A stretch of 64,000 nucleotides of DNA from Nonomuraea spiralis (GCF_014648435.1 NZ_BMRC01000003.1:372001-436000); one strand, 5' to 3'. Counted from the first letter of the stretch, positions 8,390 through 16,474 are shown. The notes: generated by a model not told the origin, from the sequence alone. Translations and numbers: made by a program.

Positions 8390-8734
8390 TCACCCGGAGT
8401 GGCGGCCGTAGTAGTCGCCCAGCCGCGTCCGGTACTCGATCTCCTTGTACCCGCCCTCGTCGAACTCGGGCGCGTCCTTGATCTCGGCCTTGGTACGCGC
8501 GACGTGCACGTCACGCTCCTGAGGGTCGATGCGCGTGACGACCTGCGCCGGCAGCATGACCTTCTTGCCGAAGATCCAGGGACCGGTGTCGACGATGATG
8601 TAGCTCTCGCCGACCTCGTACGTCGCCTCGTCGACGGACCCGATCTTCCCGTCGGTCGCCTGGACGTGGTAACCCACGAGATCCAGACTCTGACCCCGGT
8701 CATAGACGTCAGGACGATAGTTCCAGAGCTCCAT
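8390..8734 (-). CDS. PRC-barrel domain protein
   Basis: A 114-residue cytoplasmic protein. Residues about 18-75 (LVGYHVQATDGKIGSVDEATYEVG...YIIVDTGPWIFGKKVMLPAQVVTRID) match a PRC-barrel, the small beta fold also found in RimM and photosynthetic reaction-centre subunit H. The tail (KDAPEFDEGGYKEIEYRTRLGDYY) is typical of stand-alone actinobacterial PRC proteins. Function is unknown, and stress-related roles are only guessed in the family. The start is ATG 8734, divergent from the methyltransferase gene. Confidence 0.85.
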   Translation of the reverse strand: MELWNYRPDVYDRGQSLDLVGYHVQATDGKIGSVDEATYEVGESYIIVDTGPWIFGKKVMLPAQVVTRIDPQERDVHVARTKAEIKDAPEFDEGGYKEIEYRTRLGDYYGRHSG

Positions 8735-8866
8735 CGGGCTCTCTTCCTCTCTTCTTCCGTCTTTTCTCGGGCAAGACTCCTGCTACCCGGACAGACTCCG
8801 GTAAACGCCCCACAAAGCGTCGGCGGCGACGGATACGATCCGCGTCACGGACTGGAAAGGGGTCGG

Positions 8867-9682
8867 ATGACTCTCGGCGAAGCGCAGGAGTGGGCTCCTC
8901 CGGGCGTCGACGTCACGCGCCCCAGCATGGCCCGCGTGCACGACTGCCTGCTCGGCGGCGTGGAGAACTTCACCGCCGACCGCTCGGTGGCGCGCCGGCT
9001 GAAGGACGCCGTGCCCGAGGTGGTCGACCTCGTCTGGTGCAACCGGGCCTTCATCGGCCGGATCGTCGACTTCCTGGTCCGCGAGGCGGGCATCAGGCAG
9101 ATCATCGACCTCGGCGCCGGGTTGCCCACCATCGAGAACACGCACGAGGTCGCCCAGTTCGCCGACCCCGGGACCAGGGTCGTCTACGTCGACCTCGACC
9201 CCATGGTCGAGCCGCACGCCCGCGCCATCCTCGGCGGCAACGCCCGCGCGACCGCGATCACCGCCGACGCCCGCGACGTCGAGGCCGTGCTCGGCCACCC
9301 CGAGCTGACCCGCCTGATCGACCTCGACCAGCCCACGGCCCTGCTGGCCATCGGCCTCCTGCACCTGTTCCCCGACGCCGACGACCCCCACGGCCTGGTC
9401 CGCCGGTACGTCGCCGAACTCGCCCCCGGCAGCCACCTGGCCGTCTCGAACATGCTCGCCTCCGACAACCCCAAGGCCAAGGCCCTGGAGACGCTGCTCC
9501 AGGCCACCATGGGCACCAGCTACTTCCGCGACCGCGCGGACATCGAGGCGTACTTCGACGGGCTGGTGCTGGTCGAGCCCGGCGTCGTGCACTTCCCCGA
9601 ATGGCATCCCGACGAGCGGCTGCCCGGCCCGCCGGCCCCCTGGGAGGAACTGCTCCTGGGCGGCGTCGCCCGCAAGCCGTAA
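8867..9682 (+). CDS. SAM-dependent methyltransferase, DUF574 type
   Basis: A 271-residue protein of the actinobacterial DUF574/Methyltransf_19 family. Diagnostic segments are PSMARVHDCLLGGVENFTADR near the N-terminus, IDLGAGLPTIENTHEVA (the SAM-binding loop, about residues 82-98), VYVDLDPMVEPHAR (the acidic residue for the ribose) and LLAIGLLHLFPD. Its substrate is unknown; the family is abundant in streptomycetes and relatives. The reading frame is open far upstream, but ATG 8867 follows GGAAAGGGG and matches the family's usual N-terminus. It is monocistronic, divergent from the PRC-barrel gene. Confidence 0.92.
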   Translation: MTLGEAQEWAPPGVDVTRPSMARVHDCLLGGVENFTADRSVARRLKDAVPEVVDLVWCNRAFIGRIVDFLVREAGIRQIIDLGAGLPTIENTHEVAQFADPGTRVVYVDLDPMVEPHARAILGGNARATAITADARDVEAVLGHPELTRLIDLDQPTALLAIGLLHLFPDADDPHGLVRRYVAELAPGSHLAVSNMLASDNPKAKALETLLQATMGTSYFRDRADIEAYFDGLVLVEPGVVHFPEWHPDERLPGPPAPWEELLLGGVARKP

Positions 9683-9791
9683 CCCGCCGCCCGCGCCGCC
9701 GTGACCAAGCGCCCGCCCGCCGGTGGCGCCGGTGAGACCCCGTGTCGTGCGCCGGTCGTGAAACCCCGGTGCCGCCCGCGCCCGCGGCGGC

Positions 9792-9797
9792 TAGGGT
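9792..9797 (+). promoter_or_regulatory. -10 box of a leaderless promoter for the exporter leader peptide
   Basis: TAGGGT ends 7 bases before the ATG at 9805, the usual spacing for a leaderless actinobacterial transcript that begins on the start codon. No clear -35 box is visible. Its role is inferred from spacing only. Confidence 0.5.
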
Positions 9798-9804
9798 GTC
9801 GCCC

Positions 9805-9849
9805 ATGCCGCGTCGTCTCCTCATCTGCTCCCCGCCGCCGGCCCTCTAG
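9805..9849 (+). CDS. Putative 14-residue leader peptide (MPRRLLICSPPPAL)
   Basis: A mini-ORF placed exactly at the predicted transcription start and 102 bases before the exporter's ATG. It has no separate ribosome site, so it would be read leaderlessly. Three consecutive proline codons (CCG CCG CCG) sit near its end and could slow ribosomes. Its last codons and stop lie inside a GC hairpin (9833-9861). This arrangement is typical of attenuation or stalling leaders. That it is translated, and that it regulates the exporter, are inferences. Confidence 0.45.
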   Translation: MPRRLLICSPPPAL

Positions 9850-9861
9850 CGGGCGGCGGCG
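9833..9861 (+). promoter_or_regulatory. Hairpin over the end of the leader ORF
   Basis: Eight-bp arms CGCCGCCG/CGGCGGCG enclose a loop that holds the leader's stop codon, with a further CCC/GGG pairing possible inside. A ribosome on the leader ORF would open it, so it could act in attenuation. Confidence 0.4.
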
Positions 9862-9951
9862 TTCCAGGAATTTCCGGGTCTGACCGATCCGGGGGTGGTT
9901 GCTGCCCGCATACGGGCCCATTCCGACCACTCCATCCGGAGAGATCCAGTC

Positions 9952-10818
9952 ATGACCCCTGTCTCCGCCCGTCGTGGCGCCGTCTACGTGTCCGTGGCCG
10001 CCACCGCTTGGGGCACCGGCGGCGCCGCGGGCGCGCTGCTGTTCGAGTCGGGCCACCTCGGCCCGGTCGGCGTCTCGTTCTGGCGCTACCTGCTCGGCGC
10101 CGCCTTCCTCCTCGCCCTCACCCGCCGCCCGCCGCGCGTACGGCACCTGACCTGGCGCGTGTTGCCGGTCGGCGCCGGCATGGCCGTCTACCAGACCGCG
10201 TACTTCGCGGCCATCGCCGGCTCCGGCGTCGCGGTCGCAACGGTCGTGACGATGGGCGCCACGCCGATCTTCACCGCTCTCGGCGCCCGCCTCCTGCTGC
10301 GCGAACCGCTCGGCCCGGTCGCCCGGGGCGCGTTGGCCGCCGCGCCGGCCGGGCTCGTCCTGCTCACGGCGGAGTCGGTCGTCCGGGCCGAGTCCCTGGC
10401 CGGCATCGGGTACGCCCTCCTCTCGGCCGCCGGGTACGCCGGCGTGACCCTCTTCTCCCGGCACCACAGGACCGACCCCCAGGGCACGGCCGTCGGCGGT
10501 TTCGCGGTCGGGGCGGTGTGCCTGGCCCCCTTCGCCCTGCCGGCAGGTGTGGTGCCCGAGCTGAGCGTGCCGTCGGTGGCGTTGCTGCTCTACCTGGGCG
10601 CGGTGCCCACCGCCCTGGCCTACAGCCTGTTCTTCCGCGCGCTCACCGCGCTGCCCGCCACGACGGTCTCGATCATCTCGCTCGGCGAGGCCGCGGGGGC
10701 GGCGCTGATCGGCGTCGTGCTGTTCGGCGAGCGGCTGACGCCGCTCGCCTGGGGCGGGTGCGCGTTGCTGCTCGCCGCCGTCGCCGTGCTCGCGCTGAGA
10801 GCGGAAACGGAGATGTGA
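9952..10818 (+). CDS. DMT-family (EamA) exporter, 10 membrane helices
   Basis: A 288-residue integral membrane protein with two EamA repeats. About ten hydrophobic helices are visible, with typical motifs: WGTGG in helix 1, FWRYLLGAAFLLAL, IFTALGARLLLREPLG ending repeat 1, and the second-repeat end SLGEAAGAALIGVVLFGERLTPLAWGG. Such proteins export metabolites, amino acids or drugs. The substrate is unknown. The start is ATG 9952, preceded by GGAGAGAT. The upstream mini-ORF and hairpin suggest control at the leader level, perhaps in response to a translation-affecting substrate. Confidence 0.9.
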   Translation: MTPVSARRGAVYVSVAATAWGTGGAAGALLFESGHLGPVGVSFWRYLLGAAFLLALTRRPPRVRHLTWRVLPVGAGMAVYQTAYFAAIAGSGVAVATVVTMGATPIFTALGARLLLREPLGPVARGALAAAPAGLVLLTAESVVRAESLAGIGYALLSAAGYAGVTLFSRHHRTDPQGTAVGGFAVGAVCLAPFALPAGVVPELSVPSVALLLYLGAVPTALAYSLFFRALTALPATTVSIISLGEAAGAALIGVVLFGERLTPLAWGGCALLLAAVAVLALRAETEM

Positions 10819-10934
10819 GGCCAAGGGCCCGTGATGAGTTAAGGTCCGGTACGGCGACGCTTGCCGTATCGTCGCTCCGCTCCCTCATTTCGGCATAAGG
10901 GAACGGCGCCGACGAAACGTGCGTTGGAGGAACT

Positions 10935-13136
10935 GTGGCCTCGATAAAGGGAATATTCAGGAACCTCCTGGATCGTCCAGGCGGGGTGAACCTGACCCCC
11001 TATATGAAGATTGTCAAGGCGGCCGATGAGCGCGCCGGTCGCATCGGAAAGCTCGAAGAGCTGCCGGAGCCGGCCATGGACGATCTGGCCGAGTTCTGTG
11101 CCATCGTGCGCGAGGCCGCCGACCGGACCCTCGGGCTCAGGCCGTACGACGTGCAGTTGCTGGGCACGCTCGCCCTGCTCGACGGCAAGGTGGCCGAGAT
11201 GGCGACCGGCGAGGGCAAGACCCTGTCGGGCGCCATGGCCGCCGCCGGCTACGCGTTGCAGGGCAAGCGGGTGCACGTGATGTCCGTCAACGACTACCTG
11301 GCCAGGCGCGACGCCGAGTGGATGGGCCCGCTCTACGAGGCGCTCGGCGTCAGCGTGGGCTGGATCGACCAGAACTCCAGCCCGGAGGAGCGCCGCGCGG
11401 CCTACGCCAAGGACGTCACGTACGGGCCGGTCAGCGAGATCGGGTTCGACGTGCTGCGCGACCGGCTGCGTACGGACCCCGGCGAGATCATCGTGCCCGC
11501 GCCCGAGGTAGCGCTGATCGACGAGGCCGACTCCGTGCTCGTCGACGAGGCCAGGGTGCCGCTGGTGATGGCCGGCGCGGCCGACCCCGGCAGCGCCGTG
11601 CCCGAGATGGCGGCGCTGGTCCGCACGCTCGTCCGCGGCTACCACTACGAGATCGACGAGCAGGCGCGCAACGTCTACCTCACCCCCAAGGGCGCCGACA
11701 GCGTCGAGAACATCCTCGGCGTCGAGCTCTACGACGAGCACGAGCCCGGCACCCTCATCGAGCTCAACCTGGCCCTGCACGCCCACGCGCTGCTCGCCCG
11801 CGACGTCGACTACATCGTCCGCGACGGCCGGGTCCAGCTCATCAACCCCTCGCGCGGCCGGGTGGCGCTGCTCCAGCGCTGGCCCGACGGGCTCCAGGCG
11901 GCCGTGGAGGCCAAGGAGGCGCTGCCGCCGAGCGAGAAGGGCGAGATCCTCGACTCGATCACCCTCCAGGGGCTGATCCGCCGCTACCCGCAGATCTGCG
12001 GCATGACCGGCACCGCCGTCGCGGTCAACGAGCAGCTCGGCGAGTTCTACGGGCTCAAGGTCGCGGTCATCCCGTCCAACCGGCCGTGCGTGCGGAAGGA
12101 CGAGCCCGACCGCGTCTACCCGACCGTCCCCGACAAGGACGCCGCGCTGGTGGAGGAGATCCAGGAGGCCCACGAGACGGGCCGGCCGATCCTCATCGGC
12201 ACCCTCGACGTGGCCGAGTCGGAGAACCTCGCCAAGCTGCTCCAGCGCCGGGGCATGGAACCGGTCGTGCTCAACGCCAAGAACGACGCCGAGGAGGCCG
12301 CGATCATCGCCAGGGCGGGCGAGCGCGGCGCGATCACCGTCTCCACCCAGATGGCCGGCCGCGGCACCGACATCCGGCTCGGCGACGGCGTGGCCGAGCT
12401 CGGCGGCCTCTACGTGATCGGCTCCGGCCGCCACGCCAGCAGCCGCCTCGACGACCAGCTCCGCGGCCGGGCCGGCCGTCAGGGCGACCCCGGCGGCTCG
12501 GTCTTCTTCGTCAGCATGACCGACGACCTGATCACCCAGTTCGTCCCCGACGAGCGGCCGCCCGCCGCCGACCCCGACGGCCTCGTACGCCACCGCCGCG
12601 GCGCGTACATCGTGGGCCACGCCCAGCGGGTGGCCGAGGGCGTCAACCTGGAGATCCACCGCAACACCTGGCGCTACACCCGGCTCCTTGAGCACCAGCG
12701 CGAGCTGATCCTCGAATGGCGCGACAAGGTCCTCCACGGCGACTCCGCCGCCAAGGCGCTGGCCGAGGCCGACCCCGGGCGCTGGGCCGAACTGCCCGAG
12801 GACACCAGGGACGAGACGGCCCGCCAGATCGTCCTGCACGCCATCGACACCTGCTGGACCGAGCACCTGGCCTTCCTCAACGACCTGCGCGAGGGCATCC
12901 ACCTGCGCGCGCTGGGCCGGATGAGCCCGGTCGACGAGTTCCAGCGGGAGGCCGTGGCCGAGTACAAGGCGCTCCAGGCCGAGGTCGAACGCCGTTCGCT
13001 GGAGTCCTTCGAGTCCCCCGAGCCCGACCTGAAGCGCCCGTCGGCCACGTGGACGTACCTGGTGCAGGACAACCCGTTCGGCACCGAATGGGACCGGATC
13101 CTCAAGCGCGTCACCGCCGCCACACGACGCGGCTGA
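10935..13136 (+). CDS. secA2: Accessory preprotein translocase ATPase SecA2
   Basis: A 733-residue SecA-family motor, shorter than housekeeping SecA (about 900 or more) and lacking its C-terminal zinc-binding tail, as expected for SecA2. Visible motifs are MATGEGKT (Walker A, about 89-96), SVNDYLARRDAEWM, IDEADSVLVDEA (DEAD motif, about 195), GMTGTA, TVSTQMAGRGTDI and LRGRAGRQGDPG. SecA2 proteins hydrolyse ATP to export a subset of proteins, often to the cell surface, together with SecYEG. The GTG start follows GGAGGAACT. It stands alone, with no secY2 or accessory Sec genes nearby. A 16-bp hairpin follows the stop. Confidence 0.94.
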   Translation: MASIKGIFRNLLDRPGGVNLTPYMKIVKAADERAGRIGKLEELPEPAMDDLAEFCAIVREAADRTLGLRPYDVQLLGTLALLDGKVAEMATGEGKTLSGAMAAAGYALQGKRVHVMSVNDYLARRDAEWMGPLYEALGVSVGWIDQNSSPEERRAAYAKDVTYGPVSEIGFDVLRDRLRTDPGEIIVPAPEVALIDEADSVLVDEARVPLVMAGAADPGSAVPEMAALVRTLVRGYHYEIDEQARNVYLTPKGADSVENILGVELYDEHEPGTLIELNLALHAHALLARDVDYIVRDGRVQLINPSRGRVALLQRWPDGLQAAVEAKEALPPSEKGEILDSITLQGLIRRYPQICGMTGTAVAVNEQLGEFYGLKVAVIPSNRPCVRKDEPDRVYPTVPDKDAALVEEIQEAHETGRPILIGTLDVAESENLAKLLQRRGMEPVVLNAKNDAEEAAIIARAGERGAITVSTQMAGRGTDIRLGDGVAELGGLYVIGSGRHASSRLDDQLRGRAGRQGDPGGSVFFVSMTDDLITQFVPDERPPAADPDGLVRHRRGAYIVGHAQRVAEGVNLEIHRNTWRYTRLLEHQRELILEWRDKVLHGDSAAKALAEADPGRWAELPEDTRDETARQIVLHAIDTCWTEHLAFLNDLREGIHLRALGRMSPVDEFQREAVAEYKALQAEVERRSLESFESPEPDLKRPSATWTYLVQDNPFGTEWDRILKRVTAATRRG

Positions 13137-13179
13137 CTCGCGGGCGTACCTGACAGAAGATGACAGGTACGCCTGCGAG
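13137..13179 (+). terminator. Long hairpin after secA2
   Basis: Sixteen-bp arms with a single G-T wobble and an 11-base loop begin right after the secA2 stop codon. It ends 9 bases before the VOC gene's ATG. No T tract follows. It is probably a terminator of the T-less type, but it may also shape the start of the VOC transcript. Confidence 0.6.
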
Positions 13180-13188
13180 CATGGACAC

Positions 13189-13563
13189 ATGACGACAAAA
13201 GCCAAGCTCATCGCGTTCACCATCGACTGCGACGACCCGCGGAAGCTGGCCGCGTTCTACCACGAGGTGACCGGCTTCGAGATCCAGTATTCGGAGGAGG
13301 AGTACGCGGCCATCGGCGACGGCTCCACCAGCATCTACTTCGGTCGCGTCCCGGGTTACAAGCCGGGCACCTGGCCCAGCCCGGACAAGAAGTTCCACTT
13401 CGACTTCCGCGTGCCCGACCTGGACAAGGCGGTCGAGGAGTACATCGCGCTGGGGGCGGTCAAGCCGGAGTTCCAGCCGGGGGTCACCGAGGAGGGCACC
13501 CGCTGGATCGTCCTTCAGGACCCGGAGGGCCACCTGTTCTGCGTGGTTCCCGAGCAGTCGTAG
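13189..13563 (+). CDS. VOC (glyoxalase/bleomycin-resistance fold) protein
   Basis: A 124-residue single-domain protein of the vicinal oxygen chelate superfamily. AFTIDCDDPRKLAAFYHEVTGF at the N-terminus, FHFDFRVPDLDKAVEEYIALGA in the middle and GTRWIVLQDPEGHLFCVV at the end give the two beta-alpha-beta-beta-beta modules. The C-terminal DPEGHLFC is typical, with a Glu/His position for metal. Members include dioxygenases, glyoxalases and drug-binding resistance proteins, and the sequence does not show which applies here. It starts at ATG 13189, close to the hairpin after secA2. Confidence 0.85.
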   Translation: MTTKAKLIAFTIDCDDPRKLAAFYHEVTGFEIQYSEEEYAAIGDGSTSIYFGRVPGYKPGTWPSPDKKFHFDFRVPDLDKAVEEYIALGAVKPEFQPGVTEEGTRWIVLQDPEGHLFCVVPEQS

Positions 13564-13654
13564 GCGCCGGGCCGTCCTGCGGGGGGCCAAGGATGAGCCA
13601 CATGTTCGTGCAGGTGGACGCCGTAATTGGGTGATTTATCGGCCTAAAGAATGA

Positions 13655-13682
13655 TTGCAGTGCTCCGCCTGGCTCCTAAGCT
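13655..13682 (+). promoter_or_regulatory. Promoter of the second DMT gene
   Basis: TTGCAG (13655-13660), a 16-base spacer and TAAGCT (13677-13682). The predicted start lies at the ATG of the mini-ORF at 13689, six bases past the -10 box, so the transcript would be leaderless. Confidence 0.5.
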
Positions 13683-13688
13683 GGAGCA

Positions 13689-13730
13689 ATGCTCCTGGAC
13701 GGATCCTTGCCCCTGCGCGGGCGCCGATGA
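13689..13730 (+). CDS. Putative 13-residue leader ORF overlapping the DMT start
   Basis: The mini-ORF MLLDGSLPLRGRR begins at the predicted transcription start and ends with CGATGA, so its stop (13728-13730) overlaps the ATG (13727) of the transporter gene. This would couple the transporter's translation to a ribosome terminating on the leader. The transporter start has no good ribosome site of its own. Translation of the leader is inferred from position only. Confidence 0.42.
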   Translation: MLLDGSLPLRGRR

Positions 13731-14677
13731 CCTGGGTCGGGCTGCTCATCGCGCTGGCCGGAGCGCTGGGGTACGCGCTCGGCGCCGCCCTCCAACAGTA
13801 CGAGGCCGTGGCCGCCGGCGCCACGCTCAAACTGGTCCGGCGCCCCCGCTGGTGGATCGGCGGCGTGATCGGCTTCACCGGGGCGTGCCTGCACGCCGTG
13901 GCGCTCAGCTTCGCGCCGCTGGTGGCCGTGCAGCCGATCAGCGTGGCCACCCTGGTGTTCGCGGTGCCGCTGGCCGCCTTCATGTACGGCCGCAAGCCGT
14001 ACCGGGCGGAGATCCTCGGCTCGATCGCCGTGGCCGTGGGCCTGCTCTGGCTCATGCTGCTGGTGCCGCAGCACGACGTCACCCCCAGGCTGAGCAACGG
14101 CGCCGCCCTCGGCTTCCTGGGCGTCATCGCGACGATCACGCTGGTCGCGCAGGTGCTTGCCCGGCGCTTCCACGGCCCCGCGCGGGCGCTGCTGCTCTCG
14201 GTGGGCGCGGGCGTGGTGACCGCGAGCGTGTCGACGTTCGTCCGGGTGGTCGGCGGCGGCATGCAGGGGGAGTGGGGGCGGCTGATCCACTGGTTCACGC
14301 TGGCCGTGCCGGTGCTGCTGGTCTGCGCGGTGGTGCTGCTCCAGCGCTCGTACGCGGTCGGCTACTTCGGCATCGCCTACGCCGGCGTGCAGGTCATCGA
14401 CCCGATCACGTCGGTGCTGGCGGGCGCGATCCTGCTCGGCGAGCCGCTGCCGACCAGCCCGTCCACGGCCATTCCCGCCCTGCTGGCCGGGGCGCTCACC
14501 ATCGGCGGCACGATCACCCTGGGCCGCCTCACCCCCGACCACTCCACACCTGCCCCCACCCCCGCTCCCGTGCCGCCGGTGCTCACCTCCGCCACGGTGG
14601 CCGCCGAGGCCGCGTCCGCGGGCCCGTCCGAGGGCGCCTCGGAGGGCGCGTCGGAGGGCGCGGTCACCGGTCAGTGA
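13727..14677 (+). CDS. DMT-family membrane protein with Ser/Glu/Gly-repeat tail
   Basis: A 316-residue integral membrane protein with about nine or ten helices, starting MTWVGLLIALAGALGYALGAALQQYEAV. The N-terminal GYALGAALQQYEA pattern and the repeated AVQPISVATLVFAVPLAA / GVQVIDPITSVLAGAILLGEPL segments resemble the NIPA/DMT-like transporters of actinobacteria. The last 50 residues are non-membrane and low-complexity, ending with tandem GASE repeats (SEGASEGASEGA). I chose ATG 13727 because the open frame upstream lacks membrane character and a promoter lies within it. The end overlaps the convergent FAD monooxygenase gene by 14 bases. Confidence 0.82.
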   Translation: MTWVGLLIALAGALGYALGAALQQYEAVAAGATLKLVRRPRWWIGGVIGFTGACLHAVALSFAPLVAVQPISVATLVFAVPLAAFMYGRKPYRAEILGSIAVAVGLLWLMLLVPQHDVTPRLSNGAALGFLGVIATITLVAQVLARRFHGPARALLLSVGAGVVTASVSTFVRVVGGGMQGEWGRLIHWFTLAVPVLLVCAVVLLQRSYAVGYFGIAYAGVQVIDPITSVLAGAILLGEPLPTSPSTAIPALLAGALTIGGTITLGRLTPDHSTPAPTPAPVPPVLTSATVAAEAASAGPSEGASEGASEGAVTGQ

Positions 14678-15806
14678 CCGCCTCCACCGGCGGACGCCAG
14701 GACAGCACGTCGTCCATCGAACGCAGCATCAGGTCCGGGCTGAGCCGGTTCGCCACGGTCATGCCGAGGTTGCGCAGCCGTACCGCCAGCGGGTTGCGCA
14801 GCATGGTCATCCGGCAGAGCGTCATCGACCGCCGTACGATGCCGGACGTGCGCTCCAGCCGGGCGGCGGTGTAGGCGGCGAGGTCGCCGTCCGCGACGTG
14901 CGCGAGCACCACGGCGTCCTCCAGCGCCTGGCAGGCCCCCTGGCCCAGGTTGGGGGTCATCGCGTGGGCGGCGTCGCCCACCAGCGCCACCCGGCCGCTG
15001 TGGAAGGCGGGCAGCGGCGTCTTCAGGTAGTGGACGTCGTTGCGGATGATCCGGGCGGGGTCGGCGGCCCGCAGCAGCGCCGGGATCGGCTCGTGCCAGC
15101 CGCCGAACCTGCGCAGCAACTCCTCCCGCTCGTCCTCGTGGACGGCGCCGGCGGGTGACAGGTCGGTCGCGTACACGTAGACCAGGTCGTCGGTGAGCTG
15201 GTGGATGCCGAACACCTGCCCGCTGCCCCAGCTCTCCGACCGGGGGATCGTCAGCCCGTTCCGCGGCACGAGCCCGCGCCAGGCCGTCACCCCCGCGTAC
15301 GCCGGCCCCGGATGCCCCGGGAAGAGCGTGCGCCGGGTCGCCGAGTGGATGCCGTCGGCGCCCACGACGAGGTCGGCCTCGATCTCGCCCGCCGCGGTCC
15401 GGACGATCCCGCGTCCGGCGTCCACACCGGTCACGGTGGTGTCCAGCCGCAGGACGCCTGGGCCCAGGGCGTCGGCCAGCACGTCCATCAGCGTGGCCCG
15501 CAGCAGGACGACCACCGAGTCGCCGTACCTGGCGTCGGCGTTGTCGTCCGTGGTGCGGGTCAGCCAGCGGCCGTCCGCCCGGCGCAGCCCGAGCGGCCCC
15601 TCGACGACGGACAACTCGCGCACCCGGTCGCCCACGCCCAGCGTGTCGAGCGCCTTCAGGGCGTTGGCGGCCACCGCCAGCCCGGACCCGACGGGCTCGA
15701 TGGCCGCCGCCCGTTCCAGCACGCTCACCTCCCACCCCTTGCGGCGCAGCGCCACACCGGAGGCCAGCCCCCCGATGCCCCCGCCGATCACCACAGCCTT
15801 CGACAT
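14664..15806 (-). CDS. FAD-dependent aromatic-ring monooxygenase family protein
   Basis: A 380-residue class A flavoprotein monooxygenase. It has the N-terminal FAD fingerprint VIGGGIGGLASGVAL (about 6-20), DLVVGADGIHSATR (the DG motif, about 145-160) and GRVALVGDAAHAMTPNLGQGACQALEDA (the GD motif, Asp at about 278). Relatives hydroxylate aromatic compounds, for example salicylate-, zeaxanthin- or antibiotic-modifying enzymes. RBS GAGGAGG precedes ATG 15806. It is divergent from a TetR gene, and three phased operators fill the gap, so TetR repression by a ligand or substrate is likely. Confidence 0.9.
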   Translation of the reverse strand: MSKAVVIGGGIGGLASGVALRRKGWEVSVLERAAAIEPVGSGLAVAANALKALDTLGVGDRVRELSVVEGPLGLRRADGRWLTRTTDDNADARYGDSVVVLLRATLMDVLADALGPGVLRLDTTVTGVDAGRGIVRTAAGEIEADLVVGADGIHSATRRTLFPGHPGPAYAGVTAWRGLVPRNGLTIPRSESWGSGQVFGIHQLTDDLVYVYATDLSPAGAVHEDEREELLRRFGGWHEPIPALLRAADPARIIRNDVHYLKTPLPAFHSGRVALVGDAAHAMTPNLGQGACQALEDAVVLAHVADGDLAAYTAARLERTSGIVRRSMTLCRMTMLRNPLAVRLRNLGMTVANRLSPDLMLRSMDDVLSWRPPVEAVTDR

Positions 15807-15822
15807 GACCGCCTCCTCGATT

Positions 15823-15880
15823 ACTACGTCTGTAGTGTCAGCGTACTACGCCTGTAGTGCGGTGGCACTACCCCTGTAGT
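15823..15880. promoter_or_regulatory. Three phased inverted-repeat operators, 22-bp period
   Basis: ACTACNNNNGTAGT occurs three times, at 15823-15836, 15845-15858 and 15867-15880, with starts exactly 22 bases apart (about two helical turns), so the sites lie on the same DNA face. They occupy the 82-bp gap between the FAD monooxygenase and TetR starts. The third overlaps the likely -10 box TAGTAT (15877-15882) of the TetR gene. They are probably the binding sites of that TetR, controlling both genes. Confidence 0.85.
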
Positions 15881-15888
15881 ATTCGCCC

Positions 15889-16461
15889 GTGAAACGATCG
15901 GAGACCGTCGCGGACGCGGCCATCACCCTGCTGGCCGAGCGGGGCATGCGCGGCCTCACCCATCGCGCCGTCGACGAGGAGGCCGGGTTGCCGTCCGGAT
16001 CGACGTCCAACCTGGCGCGTACCCGTGCCGCGCTGCTGGAGCTGACCCTGTCCCGGCTCACCGAGCTGGAGATGGAGGTCATGGCCGTGGCCTACGAACG
16101 GGTGCCGCTCACCCTCGACGGCCTGCCCGCCCGCCTGGCCGGCGCTCTGCGCGTGCAGCTCGACGACCGCAGGCGCACCCTGGCCCGCTACGAGCTGGCC
16201 CTGGAGGCCACCAGGCGTCCCGAGCTGCGCGAGATCTACGACCGCGCGGGCCGCCGGTTCCGCGACCCGGCGCCCGCCATGCTGGCCGCCCTCGGCTCCA
16301 AGGACCCGGCCCGCCACGCCCGGCAGCTCGTGGCCTTCGGGGAGGGCCTGATGTTCGACGCGATCGCCGGCGCGGGCCAGACACCCACCCTGGACGAGCT
16401 CACCCTCGCCCTGCGCGACCTGCTGACCGGCATGCTGCACGACGAAGGCGCCGGCGGATAG
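15889..16461 (+). CDS. TetR family regulator
   Basis: A 190-residue TetR-type repressor. The N-terminal helix-turn-helix reads VADAAITLLAERGMRGLTHRAVDEEAGLPSGSTSNLARTRAALL (about 6-50). The Ser-rich GLPSGSTSN recognition helix and an R-rich C-terminal half resemble the TetR_C-type regulators next to flavin monooxygenases. The GTG start at 15889 lies 6 bases after TAGTAT, so the mRNA is probably leaderless. It is divergent from the monooxygenase gene and probably represses both by the phased operators. Its stop codon lies inside a terminator hairpin. Confidence 0.9.
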   Translation: MKRSETVADAAITLLAERGMRGLTHRAVDEEAGLPSGSTSNLARTRAALLELTLSRLTELEMEVMAVAYERVPLTLDGLPARLAGALRVQLDDRRRTLARYELALEATRRPELREIYDRAGRRFRDPAPAMLAALGSKDPARHARQLVAFGEGLMFDAIAGAGQTPTLDELTLALRDLLTGMLHDEGAGG

Positions 16462-16474
16462 GACCGCCGGCGCC
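16447..16474 (+). terminator. Hairpin overlapping the TetR stop codon
   Basis: Perfect 11-bp arms (GGCGCCGGCGG and complement) with a 6-base loop. The TAG stop (16459-16461) lies in the loop. It probably ends the TetR transcript and also shields the convergent small ORF at 16506. Confidence 0.65.

Noticed and set aside
10839..13223. Very long open frame on the minus strand opposite secA2
   Set aside because: GC-rich codon bias creates long antisense open frames. Its composition is low-complexity and it resembles no protein family, whereas the plus strand is a full SecA2.
15823..15880. Repeated 14-bp units that could suggest a CRISPR array
   Set aside because: Only three short palindromic copies with 8-bp spacers, and no Cas genes. 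They fit TetR operators.
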